A stretch of DNA of 51,086 nt from Ramlibacter sp. (GTDB taxonomy: Bacteria; Pseudomonadota; Gammaproteobacteria; Burkholderiales; Burkholderiaceae_C): assembly GCF_028291745.1 (NCBI RefSeq), contig NZ_JAQGNQ010000088.1, forward strand, positions 1 through 51,086. The letters run 5' to 3'. Below, one piece after another: positions 1 to 12,830 of the stretch. The position numbers were made by a program, and so were the translations under genes. The notes under the pieces are model-generated. The model did not search any database. It saw only the letters and a list, made by a program, of their open reading frames with translations, and was not told the origin of the DNA. Position 1 is the first letter of the stretch. Each line of letters begins with the position of its first letter.

Positions 1-431
1 ACGTAGACGATGTTCTTGAACAGCTGGCGCTGGCGCGGATCGGCATAGACCGCGTTGCAGATCTCGGTGAGCGGCATGCCGATCACGTGCACGTCGTCGC
101 GGAAGGCCGCGGGAGGCAAAGGCCGCGTGTTGTCGTAGAAGAGATAGCCGCCGGGCGACAGCTCGGCGACGTCCGCGTCCCAGGTCTGCGGATTCATGGC
201 CACCATCAGGTCGACGCCGCCGCGCCGCCCGAGCCAGCCCGCCTCGTTCACGCGCACCTCGTACCAGGTGGGAAGGCCCTGGATGTTGCTTGGAAAGATA
301 TTGCGCGGGCTCACCGGCACGCCCATGCGCAGGATGGACTTGGCGAACAGCTCGTTGGCCGAGGCCGAGCCCGAGCCGTTGACGTTGGCGAACTTGACGA
401 CGAAGTCGTTGACGGCTTCGATCCTGTTCAT
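1..431 (-). CDS. 2-oxoacid:ferredoxin oxidoreductase, gamma/alpha-type subunit (5' part, cut by window edge)
   Basis: Only the first 143 codons are present; the gene runs off the left edge. The visible part matches the gamma domain that opens KorA-type alpha subunits of 2-oxoacid:acceptor oxidoreductases, with the glycine/serine-rich GSGSASANELFAKSILRMG near residues 19-37 and a GGVDLMVAMNP segment near 71-81. Such enzymes decarboxylate 2-oxoacids to acyl-CoA and reduce ferredoxin in the cytoplasm. The ATG (431-429) overlaps the TGA of the upstream FAD/Fe-S protein as ATGA, so the two are probably translationally coupled and work together. The catalytic pyrimidine-binding domain and the beta subunit would lie outside the window, so the 2-oxoacid used cannot be told. 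Confidence 0.85.
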   Translation of the reverse strand, partial: MNRIEAVNDFVVKFANVNGSGSASANELFAKSILRMGVPVSPRNIFPSNIQGLPTWYEVRVNEAGWLGRRGGVDLMVAMNPQTWDADVAELSPGGYLFYDNTRPLPPAAFRDDVHVIGMPLTEICNAVYADPRQRQLFKNIVY

Positions 432-2257
432 GCCGCCACCTGCTGCACCGCCCGGCGGGCCGCGGCGTCGCGGCTCCCCGCCATCGCGCTCTGGAACAGG
501 AACTTCTGCATGTCCCAGGCGCCGGTGGGACAACGTTCGGCGCACAGCCCGCAGTGCAGGCACACGTCCTCGTCCTTCACCATCACGCGGCCGGTCTTGA
601 GGCCGCCGGACACATAGAGGTCTTGCACGAGGTTGAGCGCGGGTGCTTTCAGCCGCTGGCGCAGATCGGGCTCGTCGGCATCCGCGGTGAAGCTGATGCA
701 ATCCATCGGGCAGATGTCGACGCAGGCATCGCACTCGATGCAGGTCTCCTGGTTGAACACGGTCTGCACGTCGCAGTTCAGGCAGCGCTGCGCCTCGCGC
801 AATGCGGTGGCGGGATCGAAGCCCAGCTCCACCTCCACGCGGATGCTGGCCAGCGCCTGTTCGGCCTGCGCCCACGGCACCTGGTAGCGCTCGTCCAGCG
901 AGGTGGCGTTGTCGTAGCTCCACTCGTGGATGCCCATCTTTTGCGACATCAGGTTGACGGTCGGCGCGGGCCGCATGCGCGGGTCCTCGCCGTGCAGCAG
1001 CCGGTCGATCGAGATCGCCGCCTCGTGCCCGTGCGCCACCGCGGTGATGATGTTCTTCGGCCCCAGCGCCGCATCGCCGCCGAAGAACACGTGCGGCACG
1101 GTGGACTGGAAAGTCGTCTTGTGCAGCCGCGGCAGGCCCGCATCGTCGAATGCGATGCCGCTATCGCGCTCGATCCACGGAAAGGCGTTCTCCTGCCCCA
1201 CGGCGATCAGCACCTCGTCGCACGGGAAGAAGGGATCCGGCTCGCCGGTGGGCACGAGCCGGCGGCGACCTTGCGCGTCGTACTCCGCGCGCACCAGCTC
1301 GAAGGTCATCCCGGCAAGCCGGCCGCCTTCGTGCACGAAGGCCTTGGGCACGTGGAAGTCGACGATGGGGATGCCCTCGTGCATGGCATCCTCCTTCTCC
1401 CAGGGCGAGGCTTTCATTTCCGCGAAACCGCTGCGCACGACGACCTTGACGTCCTCGCCACCGAGGCGGCGCGCGGAGCGGCAGCAGTCCATCGCCGTGT
1501 TGCCGCCGCCCAGGACGATCACGCGTTTACCGATCTGCGTCACGTGCCCGAACGACACCGAGGCCAGCCAGTCGATGCCGATGTGGATGCTGGCCGCCGC
1601 CTCCTGCCGCCCCGGCAGGTCGAGGTCGCGCCCGCGCGGCGCGCCGCAGCCGACGAAGATCGCGTCGAAGCCCTGCCCCAGCAGCGCCAGCATCGAGGCG
1701 ATGCGCTGGCCGGCCGCGAACTCCACGCCCAGGTCCAGCACGTAGCCGGTCTCCTCGTCGATGACTTCCTCGGGCAGGCGAAAGCGCGGAATCTGCGTGC
1801 GGATGAAGCCGCCGGCGCGCGCCTCGCCGTCGAAGACGGTGACTTCGTAACCCAGGGGTGCGAGATCGCGCGCGACGGTCAGCGAGGCCGGCCCGGCGCC
1901 GACGCAGGCAATGCGCTTGCCATTGCCTGGCACCCGTGACGGCATGCGCTCGCGCACGTCGCCTTTCAGGTCGGCGGCCACGCGCTTCAAGCGGCAGATC
2001 GCCACCGGCTCCGGATCGCCCGTGTTGTTCTGCTCCACGCGCCCGCGCCGGCACGCTGGCTCGCACGGCCGGTCGCAGGTGCGCCCGAGGATGCCCGGAA
2101 AGACGTTGGACACCCAGTTGACCATGTAGGCATCCCCGTAGCGGCGCTGCGCGATCAGCCGGATGTATTCGGGAACGGGGGTGTGCGCGGGACAGGCCCA
2201 CTGGCAGTCCACCACCTTGTGAAAGTACGCCGGATCGGCGATGTTCGTCGGCTGCAA
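428..2257 (-). CDS. GltD-like FAD-dependent NAD(P) oxidoreductase with fused 4Fe-4S ferredoxin domains
   Basis: This 609-residue protein resembles the small subunit of glutamate synthase (GltD family) with a ferredoxin tail. The N-terminus has the cysteine pattern of the family's Fe-S domain (CQWACPAHTPVPEYI, then CDRPCEPACRRGRVEQ). A dinucleotide fold (CVGAGPASLTVARDL) should bind FAD and a second (VIVLGGGNTAMDCCRSARR) NAD(P)H. The C-terminus holds two 4Fe-4S motifs, CIECDACVDICPMDC and CLHCGLCAERCPTGA. It probably passes electrons between NAD(P)H and the ferredoxin-type partner encoded just downstream. The start is TTG at 2257-2255, supported by an AGGAGG six bases upstream. The stop overlaps the next gene. 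Family assignment is firm; the direction of electron flow is inferred. Confidence 0.88.
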   Translation of the reverse strand: MQPTNIADPAYFHKVVDCQWACPAHTPVPEYIRLIAQRRYGDAYMVNWVSNVFPGILGRTCDRPCEPACRRGRVEQNNTGDPEPVAICRLKRVAADLKGDVRERMPSRVPGNGKRIACVGAGPASLTVARDLAPLGYEVTVFDGEARAGGFIRTQIPRFRLPEEVIDEETGYVLDLGVEFAAGQRIASMLALLGQGFDAIFVGCGAPRGRDLDLPGRQEAAASIHIGIDWLASVSFGHVTQIGKRVIVLGGGNTAMDCCRSARRLGGEDVKVVVRSGFAEMKASPWEKEDAMHEGIPIVDFHVPKAFVHEGGRLAGMTFELVRAEYDAQGRRRLVPTGEPDPFFPCDEVLIAVGQENAFPWIERDSGIAFDDAGLPRLHKTTFQSTVPHVFFGGDAALGPKNIITAVAHGHEAAISIDRLLHGEDPRMRPAPTVNLMSQKMGIHEWSYDNATSLDERYQVPWAQAEQALASIRVEVELGFDPATALREAQRCLNCDVQTVFNQETCIECDACVDICPMDCISFTADADEPDLRQRLKAPALNLVQDLYVSGGLKTGRVMVKDEDVCLHCGLCAERCPTGAWDMQKFLFQSAMAGSRDAAARRAVQQVAA

Positions 2258-2381
2258 GAAGCCCTCCTGAACGGGGTGCCCCTGAGCGGGGCGGCCCAGT
2301 CTACGTCCGGGTTGCCGCTGCCGGCTCTCGGTGGATTCCCTGTTCAGTGACGGAATGCTGGTTCTTTACCCGCTGGCCGGA

Positions 2382-4301
2382 TCAGGGAATCTCCACCCGT
2401 TGCGGCTTGCCGCTGCGGGTGAGCCACTTGGCCGCGAAGTTCAGGCCGGTGAGCGGTTCGCCCAGCAAGCGGCCCTGCGCCTGGTCCCAGCCCTGCTTCT
2501 TGAGAAAGCTCGCCTGCGCCGCTGTGTCGACACCGCAGGCTACGCAGGTCAGGCGCAGCCGGCGCGCGAGGTCGCCGATGCCCAGCAGCATGGCCTGCAC
2601 CGTGGCGTCCTTTTCCAGGTCGTGCATGAAGGACGCATCGACCTTCACCTCGTCGCAGGCCAGCTTGCGCAGGTGGCCCACCGAGGCGGTGGTGCCGAAG
2701 CGGTCCAGCGACAGGCGCACGCCCTTGCGGCGCAGCGTGGCCATGGCCGCCGCTTCGCGTGCGTGCAGGTTGTCGATCGCACCCACCTGCTGCAATTCCA
2801 GGCTCAGGGTCCGCGGATCCATGCCGCCGGCGACTATGGCCGCGTCGACCAGGTGGCCCAGGTCGCTCGGGCGCAGGTTGGCCATGGAGATCTTGATGCC
2901 GGTGGGCACCGGCTGCAGGCCCGCGCCGCGCCAGGTGCGCACATGGGCGCGCATCTGGTCGAACAGCCAGTCGGTGAGCGCCACGTCCATCTCGGAGCTG
3001 CCGGCCAGGTCCATCAGCTCGTCGCCCTCGATGATCCGGCCCGAGGCATGCTTCCAGCGCAGCACGGTGCCGGCGGCGACGACCCGGCCGGTGGCAAGCT
3101 CCACCCGCGGCTCGTACAGCAGCGAGATCTCGTCGCGGCCGATCGCGTGGCGCAGTTCGGCGCTCAGGTCGAGACGGCTTTGCGCCATCTCGTTGAAGCG
3201 CGGCGAGAAGAACTCGTAGCGGTGCGGACCCGCCTGCTTGGCATGGCGCAGCGCGAGGCCCGCGTTGCGCATCAACAGGTCCGGCTCGAGGCCGTCGGCG
3301 GGGAACACCGAAACGCCGATGCTGCAGGTGACGAACAGCTCGGGCGAGCGCTGGCGCTGGAAGCTCACCGTGGTGTCCTCCAGCAGCTTGTTGATGAAGG
3401 CGGCGGCACTGGTCACGCCGTCCATGTAGGGCACGATCACCGCGAACTCGTCGCCGTCGAACCGGTACAGCGTGGGGTTGTGGCGCTCGGAGGCCAGCTC
3501 GCCGCCCCATTCGGTCTGCACGCAGCTGGCCAGGCGCTTGGCAACGCGCTGCAGCAGCTGGTCGCCCACGGTGCGCCCGAGCGCGTCGTTGATGCGCCCG
3601 AGGGCGTCGACGCCCACGTGCAGCAACGCACCCGCGCTGCCCAGGCTCTTGGCCGCGCTGAGCACCGCCGCCACTTCGCTGCGATAGCGCTGCTTGTTCG
3701 GCAGGCCGGTCAGCACGTCGTGGTGGCTCAGGTACTCGCGATAGGCGCTGGCAGCCAGCGTGTTGCGGATGCGCAGGCCCAGTTCGCTCGGGTCCACCGG
3801 CTTGGAGAGAAAGTCCATCGCCCCCATGGCCAGCGCGCGCAGCTTGACCTGCGGATCGGTGCTGCTGGTGAGCACGATCACCGGCAGGTGGCGCAGCACC
3901 GAGTCGTCCCGCAGCGTTGCGAGGATGTCGAGGCCGCTCACCCTGGGCATGCTCAGGTCCAGCAGCAGCACGCCGGGCATGTGCTGGCGCATCATGGCCA
4001 CGGCCTGCTCGGGCCGGTCGGTCTGCACGAAATGCTTGTAGCCGGCCTCGACCAGGAAGGCCTGCGTCATCTCGATGTTCAGCATCTCGTCGTCGACCAT
4101 CATGATCAACGCCTCCGAGAGGCCGGACACCGAGCCGTGGCGCCAGAGCATGTCCTGCGGCGAGAGCGCGCGCAGCGCCTGTTCGGACAGCTTGTCTTCG
4201 CCCGGTGCAAACACCGTGGGCTGGGTCATGAGCGCATCGCGCTCGGAGTCGCTCATCCCCCGGAGCATCGCACCCCCCGAACCGAAGTCTTTTTCATTCA
4301 T
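2382..4301 (-). CDS. Response regulator with degenerate GGDEF and EAL domains
   Basis: This is a 639-residue protein. A receiver domain (about residues 65-190) carries the phospho-acceptor Asp in LLLDLSMP and the Lys in FLSKPVD. A GGDEF-type domain follows ([14 protein letters not shown]), where the signature reads DGDEF. The C-terminal EAL-type domain has lost its hallmarks: the EAL tripeptide position reads GTV in [10 protein letters not shown], the usual DDFG reads DRFG, and VVAEGVE reads CVACGVD. It is therefore unlikely to hydrolyse c-di-GMP and may instead bind it or act structurally; cyclase activity is uncertain. The gene starts 19 bases after the hybrid kinase, its likely phosphodonor, and is the last gene of the giant-protein locus. 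No membrane segment is seen. Confidence 0.88.
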   Translation of the reverse strand: MNEKDFGSGGAMLRGMSDSERDALMTQPTVFAPGEDKLSEQALRALSPQDMLWRHGSVSGLSEALIMMVDDEMLNIEMTQAFLVEAGYKHFVQTDRPEQAVAMMRQHMPGVLLLDLSMPRVSGLDILATLRDDSVLRHLPVIVLTSSTDPQVKLRALAMGAMDFLSKPVDPSELGLRIRNTLAASAYREYLSHHDVLTGLPNKQRYRSEVAAVLSAAKSLGSAGALLHVGVDALGRINDALGRTVGDQLLQRVAKRLASCVQTEWGGELASERHNPTLYRFDGDEFAVIVPYMDGVTSAAAFINKLLEDTTVSFQRQRSPELFVTCSIGVSVFPADGLEPDLLMRNAGLALRHAKQAGPHRYEFFSPRFNEMAQSRLDLSAELRHAIGRDEISLLYEPRVELATGRVVAAGTVLRWKHASGRIIEGDELMDLAGSSEMDVALTDWLFDQMRAHVRTWRGAGLQPVPTGIKISMANLRPSDLGHLVDAAIVAGGMDPRTLSLELQQVGAIDNLHAREAAAMATLRRKGVRLSLDRFGTTASVGHLRKLACDEVKVDASFMHDLEKDATVQAMLLGIGDLARRLRLTCVACGVDTAAQASFLKKQGWDQAQGRLLGEPLTGLNFAAKWLTRSGKPQRVEIP

Positions 4302-4320
4302 TTCTCATTGTGCCGTGGGT

Positions 4321-6788
<2,468 letters not shown>

Positions 6789-6792
<4 letters not shown>

Positions 6793-9700
6793 GAGAAGCC
6801 TCGCAGGGGGTCGGGGCCGCGGTCGGCGGCGGGCTCGAAGGCTTCGTCGTCCTCGTCCTCATCGTCGCCGGTGCGCGCCAGCACGGGCAAGGGATCCAGC
6901 AGCCGCCACGCGGGCAGCGCCGACAGGTAGCTTCCGAGCAGCACGCCACCGCGCACCAGCCACAACACGTACACCACCGAGACGCCCAGCGACAGGCCGG
7001 CGACCGTGATGCTGGTGGTCCGGTCGATGTCGAACTCCTCGTGCATCTGCTTGCGCAGCCGGTTCAGTTCGTCGATGAAGGCCCCCGAGCGCAGGGACTG
7101 CTGCAACTGGTCGAGCGTGATGCGCTTGAGCGAAGGGTCGACGCGCGCGAAACCGGTGACGGCGAATTCGCCGGCCGCCTGGGGATTGAAGCTCACCAGC
7201 TGCAGCTCGCGCGCCGCGTGGCGCGTGAGGTTCAGGCTCTCGGAGTTCTGCACCACCTGCGGCCCCTGGGCGGCAAAGCCATTGCCGGCCGGCAGCAAGG
7301 CGGCGGCGACCGGGGCATCGATGCGGGCCTGGTCGGCCACGGCCGGGGCGGCGGCTGCTGGTGCGCCACGCGCTGCAGCGGGCAGCGGCGCAGCGGGGAT
7401 CGGAGCGCCCGGTGCGAGGGGGCTCGCGGCCGCGGCAGGGGGTTCCGCTTGCGAGCTGGGAGCGGGAGCCGGTTCGGGCAGCGGCGTCGCGGCCGGGGTT
7501 GCTGCAGGTGCAGGTGCAGGTGCAGGTGCAGGTGCGGGTGCGGGTGCAGGGGCAGGTGCGGCCGCTGGTGGCGAGACCGTTTGCGCGGGCGGCGCGGCGG
7601 CGGCATTCACCGCAATCGTGGCCTCGGCCAGGTCGCTGCTGAAGGCACTGCTGCCGCCGTTGCTTGTGGTGTCCGCGCGCTGCTGGCCGGCATCGTCGCT
7701 GCGGTCCCAGGCGCGAAAGGCCAGGCCGGTGGCCTCGCCGCTCCAGCCGGCCGCCGGCAGGAAGCGGATGCGGGTCTGCCCGTCGGCGGCCAGCAATTCG
7801 GCGTTGCTCGCGCTCACGTTGTCGAAGCCGTACCAGCTGCCGCCGCCGTCACGGCTGTATTCCCATTCGCCGCCCTGGGTGCCGGCGGAAACCACGGCGA
7901 TGCCATAGCGTCCCGCCGGGTCGCTCGAATGGCCGGCGATCAGGTCGGCCACCAGCATGCCGTTGCTGCCGGTGCTGTTCTCGTTCACCGCCGGAAGTTC
8001 GTTGGCGCCAGCGAGCGTGGGCGCCTCGTTGACGACGCCGATGCGGATGCGCTCGGCCAGCGTCGCGCCGCCGTCGTCGCTGACCGTGAACGCGAACGAG
8101 CCGCTGCCGCTGCTCAGGCCGGGTGCCGCGATGAACTCCATCCCGCGCAGTTGCGCCAGCGTGTAGCTGCCACCCAGGACCACGTCGGCGCGGCCGTCCG
8201 CCAGCACGATGCGCCCTGCTCCCTGCGGCAACACGCCGACCGTGACCGACAGCGACTGGCCCGCCTCGTCGCTGCCGCCGCCCGGAGCGTACTGGACGGA
8301 GCCGAGGCCGAGTGGCGTGGCGCCGCTGCCTTCGCTGACCGTCAGGTCCGCGGCCGCCGGGGTGGTGCGCACCGGCGCGTCGTTGACCGCCGAGACCGCG
8401 ATATCGAGCGTACTTTCCGCGCCGGTGGAGAGGGTGTAAGTCACCTGCGGCACCGATCCATTCCAGTCCGCCGAGGGCGCATAGGCGTAGTCGCCGTTCG
8501 CCGACAGCTTGAAGCTGCCGATGCCGGCGACCGTCACCGTGCTGCCCGCGCCGTACCCGGTGGGATCGCCCGCGAGGCGGAAGCCGGCGACGGTGAGGAC
8601 GCTGTCGACGTCGCTGTCGTTGGCCAGCACGTTGCCTGTGACGGGGGTGTCTTCCGCAGTGGCGGCGGTGTCCGGGCGCGCGGTCGTGGGATCGTCGACC
8701 GGCGTCACCGCGATGGTGATCCGTGCCTGGCTGCTCGCGCCGGCGGCATCCGTCACCTGGAAGACGAAGCCGTCCGAGGAGCCCTCGCTGCCGTCATGCG
8801 TGTAGCTGTAGCTGCCGTCGGCGCCGAATACCAGCGTGCCGTGCGCCGGACCACTCAGCACCCTGTAGGTCAGCGTTTCCAAGGGCAGGTCCGCGTCGGT
8901 GGCGGTGACGGCACCCCTGATGCTGCCGCCTTCCGCCACCGTGACGGAACCGGCCTGCGCAAGGGGCGCGTCGTTCACCGGCGTGACGGTGATGCCCAGG
9001 CTTTGCGCCAGCGTGTCGCTGCCGCCGCCGTTGTCGCGCACCGAGAAGGAGAAGGTGCCGCTGCCGTCGGCGTCGGCGGCGGTCACGAAGCGCATGCCCT
9101 GCACGTCTGCCAGCGTATAGCTCCCGGCCCCGGCCGCGGTGCCATCGGCCAGCACGATCCGGCCCAGGCTCGCCGGCGGCAGCGCGGTGATCGTGTAGCC
9201 CAGGACTTGTCCGGCCTCATCGCTGCCCCCGCCCGGCGCGTAAGCGAGGCCCGCCAATCCCAGGCTCGTGCTGCCGCTGTCTTCGGCGACGGTGAGGCTG
9301 GCGACCGCACCGGCCGTGCGCACCGGCGGATCGTTGACGGCCGCAACGATCAGGGTTGCGGTCGCACTGGCCGAACTGAACGCACTCGTGCCGCCGCCCA
9401 CGCTCGCGTTGGCGGTGCCGCCGGCGCTGCCGCTGCTGAGGTCCCAGGCGACCAGGCTGATGCCGGTGCTGCCGTTCCAGTCGCCGGCCGGCACGAAGCG
9501 CACGCGCGTCAGCGCGTCGGCATCCAGCAAGCGCGCGCTGGTCGCCGACGGCGCGCCGAAGGCGAGCCAGCTGGTGCCGCCGTCGGTGCTGTATTCCCAC
9601 ACGCCATGGCTGTTGTCCACGCCGGTGACGGCGATGCCGTAGGACAGGCCAGCGTCGCTGACATGACCCGCGACCAGGTCGCTGACCAGCGTGCCGTTGC

Positions 9701-12700
9701 CTCCCACCGTGTCCTCCGCGATCCCCGGCAGCGCATTGGCGCCGGTGAGCACCGGCGCCTGGTTGACGACGCGCAGGCCGACGGACTGCGCCAGGGTGTC
9801 GCTGCCGCCATTGGCGCTGCCGCCGCTGTCGATCACGTCGAAGGCGAAGCTGGCGTTGCCTGCGGTCGCGCCGGCCGCCGCGCGGAACTGCATGCCCTGC
9901 AACTGCGCCAGGCTGTAGCTCGCGCCCACCGTCACGGCGCTGCCGTCCGCCAGCAGGATGCTGCCGAAGGCCGCTGAGGGCACGGCGGAGATCCTGAACG
10001 TCAGCGTCTGCGTCAGTTCGTCGCTGCCGCCGCCCGGGCCCCAGTTCGCGGCGGCCAGGCCAAGGGAGACCGCGGGCGCGCCCTCATTGGCCGTAACCGT
10101 TGCCAGCGGGCCTGTGAGCAGCACCGGTGGGTCGTTGACGGCCGTGACGGTGAGCGACGCGGTCGCCGATGCCGCGCTCAGCGCAGACGTTCCCCCGGTG
10201 ACGCTGGTGTCCATGCCGCCACCCGCGAAGCCGGCCGTGCCGTCCCAGGCACGGAAGCTGATGTCCGCATTGCCGTTCCAGTCGGCGGCCGGGATGAAGC
10301 GCAGGCGCGCCTGCGCGTCGGCCGGCAGCAGCAGTGCGTTGCCGGCGCTGGCCGTGAAGTCCGTCCAGGTACGGCCATCCAGCGTGTACTGCCAGGTGCC
10401 GTTGCCGCTGGTGGCCGTGATGGCCATGCCCGATGGCGCGCCGGCGACCGAGTCCGTCACCTGGCCGAGGAGCACGTCGGACACCAGGGTGCCGAGGCGC
10501 TGCCCGGCGGCGGACCAGGGCGGCGGATTGCCCTGTGGCGTGGGCCCGGAAAAGTCGTAGTCCTCGTACACCGGGTTCAGGGCATTCGCGCCCGCGAGCA
10601 CGGGCGCCGTGTTGTTGAAGCCGGAGAACACGGCCACCAGGCCATCGCGCCCGCCGGTATAGCCGGGGCGGTAGGCGTCCGGCGTGGTCAGTCCCGCACT
10701 GGTCGTCGTGGAGCCGACGAGATAGATGTTGTTGCCGGACCAGGCGACCGCGCCGGTCGTGAGGCCGGAGCCGTAATAGCTGCCGTAGACCAGGTCGCTG
10801 CTGCCGCCGGCCTGCGGATCCAGCACGATCAGGAAGCCGCTGCTGCTGCCGGCCGTGCTGGCGATCGCATCGGCGGTCGTCGGGAAATTCGACGTGTCCG
10901 TCGTGCCGACGATCGCCACCTTGCCGCCGGACACGGCCACGCCGGTGGGGCTGTCGGTCAGCGTCCCCGAGAGGTTGCCGCCGGCGTCGCGCGAGCCGCC
11001 GATGAAGCTGGAGTAGTCCAGCGAGGCCGCGCCCGACACGCTGGTGTCGTAGATGCGCAGGAAGCCGGTCTCGTGCGTATACGCGGTGGTGGCGAACGCG
11101 CCCGCGGTGGTCGCGAAGCCGGAACTCGAAGGGTCGGCGGTCCGGCCGATGACGTAGGCGCGGCCGCTGCCGTCCACCGCCACGCCGGTGATGCTGTCCG
11201 TGCCGCTGTCGCCGACGTAGGTCGAGTACTGGACGGCGCCCGTGCTGTCGTACCGGACCAGGAAGCCGTCGTCGGCGCCGGGCCGCGTGACCTGGGCGCC
11301 GCGCACCATCGAGATGCCGTTGGACGTCGTCTCGCCCACCAGGTAGATGTTGCCGCTGCCGTCCAGCGCGAGCCCGGTGACACCATCGACGCCACTGCCC
11401 CCGTATTGCACCTGGAACCCCGCCACGCCACTCGCGCTGTACTTGTTCAGGAAGGCGTTGTCGGTGCCTCCCAGCAGCGGATAGAGCAGCGGGTCGAGGA
11501 GGGTGTTGGCCGACACGGTGCCGGCGGCGTAGATGTTGCCGCCGCCATCGACCGCGACGGCCGTGCCGGTGTCGCTGGCGCCGCCGGCTCCGAAGTAGGT
11601 GGAGAACACCAGCCCGTTGCCAGCGGCATTGAGCTTGAACAGCACGGCGTCCTGCGAGCCGCTGCGCGTTGCCTGCTCGCCGCTGGCCGCGCCGAAGAAA
11701 TCGCCCGACTGCGTCCAGCCCGTGACCACGGCATTGCCGCCCGCATCCACCGCGATCGCATTGCCTTCCTCGCTGCCGCTGCCGCCCACCCGGGTGGCAT
11801 AGAGCAGGCTCGTGAGGTCCGCGTTGAACTTGGCGACGTAGATCTCGCTGTTGTCCGAGCCGCTGGCCAGGCGCGTCGCAAAGGCACCGGAGGTCGATGC
11901 GGTCTGGCCGGTGACGTATACCGCGCCGTCGCTGCCCACCGCCACGCCCAGCGCCGTCTCGGCGCCGCCCTCGCCGAAGTAGCTGGCGTGCGACAGCACC
12001 GGGTCGACCACCAGCGCGCGGCTGGTGTCGTAGGCGCCGACCACCAGTCGCACCGTGCCGTCGGCCTGCAGCGCGTAGTGGCTCGCCACCGCCTCGTGGC
12101 CGCCGGCGCCGTCCTGGTAGCTCACGGGCGCCTGGAAGCGCACCTCGCGGTCGCTGCCCGCGAGCGTCAGGACGAGGTCACCGTTGTCGGCTATGCGCGT
12201 GGCGTCGACCCCGTGGAAGCGCAATTGCAGTTGCGAGGCATCGGCGCCCGCCGCCAGCACGAAGTCGTATTCGAGCTGGCTCTGGTTGCCGTGGTAGCGC
12301 ACGTCGATGCCGTCGTAGACGTTGTGATAGACGACGCTGCCGTAGTTCGCGATGTCGGTGGCCCAGTGCGATGCGTCCGGCCCCACCAGCGAGTTGCTGC
12401 GCGTGGCCAGCAGGCCCTCGCCTTGCGCGGTCCCGGCGTTCGCGCCGACCAGTTCCAGCCGCAACGGATCGCTGGCGCCGGCAAACAGCAGTTCGGCCTG
12501 GCCGCCGCCACCGAGGCGCACACCGTAGCCCAGGCCGGAAGCCGCGAAGTCGACGCCCTCTCCCAGCTGGCCCTGATCGGGCTCGAACTGCAGCGGTGCG
12601 AGGGCGTAGGCGGCACGCACCTGGTCGCTGGTCGGCGCCGCATCGCTGGCCGTGTATTCGAGGTTGGCGGACAACACGCGCGTGTCCGCCACCGGCGCAT

Positions 12701-12824
12701 CCACCACGGCATGCAACAGCGCGCCGGCATCGGCCGAATACAGCAGCCGCGGCTCCAGCCATTCGGCATGCGGCGCGCTGCGGCGCGCCGGCCCTGGTTG
12801 CTTGCGTCGCAGCCAGTTGCGCAT
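6789..12824 (-). CDS. Giant LEPR-XLL repeat surface protein with SBBP and Ig/cadherin-like domains and C-terminal membrane anchor
   Basis: This 2011-residue protein opens with a basic N-terminus and a LEPR-XLL-type motif (WLEPRLLYSAD, residues 23-33) in place of a classical signal peptide. About residues 70-270 resemble the domain that precedes SBBP repeats, and about 280-740 are beta-propeller-like SBBP repeats (GVAVGSDGAVYVTG and similar). Residues about 745-1740 hold alternating Ig/cadherin-like modules with VNDAPV-type linkers. A Pro/Ala-rich linker spans about 1745-1785. Near the C-terminus a hydrophobic segment (about 1937-1965) is followed by a strongly acidic tail (GDDEDEDDEAFEP). No RTX calcium nonapeptides are seen. 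It lies 6 bases after the HlyD gene and overlaps the kinase gene. It is probably the exported or anchored substrate of the neighbouring genes (inference). Confidence 0.9.
7504..7558. repeat. Hexanucleotide tandem repeat coding the Pro-Ala linker
   Basis: About nine units of a six-base repeat (gcaggt on the plus strand, with gcgggt and gcaggg variants) encode an Ala-Pro dipeptide run in the giant protein. The unit length keeps the reading frame, so slippage would change the length of the linker between the Ig-like region and the C-terminal anchor without breaking the gene. Confidence 0.85.
7600..10590 (-). repeat. Alternating two-module repeat array inside the giant protein
   Basis: Two protein modules recur. 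Module A starts with APVLAGANAL-like text and has a WEYSxDGGxSW core and a RFxPAxxWxG segment; copies lie near 10140-10590, 9350-9770 and 7600-8030. Module B has APGGGSDE, an ADG turn and QGMxF; copies lie near 9780-10130, 8980-9340 and 8040-8390. Cadherin/VCBS-like units fill about 8400-8980. Copies are diverged, so this is old duplication rather than recent expansion. Boundaries are approximate. Confidence 0.75.
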
Positions 12825-12830
12825 GGTCGC

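Noticed and set aside
7504..7558. Hexamer repeat as an on/off phase-variation switch
   Set aside because: The unit is six bases, so changes keep the frame; only length variation is possible.
7041..9977. 978-codon plus-strand frame and similar frames at 4075-6930 and 11073-13688
   Set aside because: All are shadows of the minus-strand giant-protein locus; composition is typical of antisense frames and no start signals were seen.
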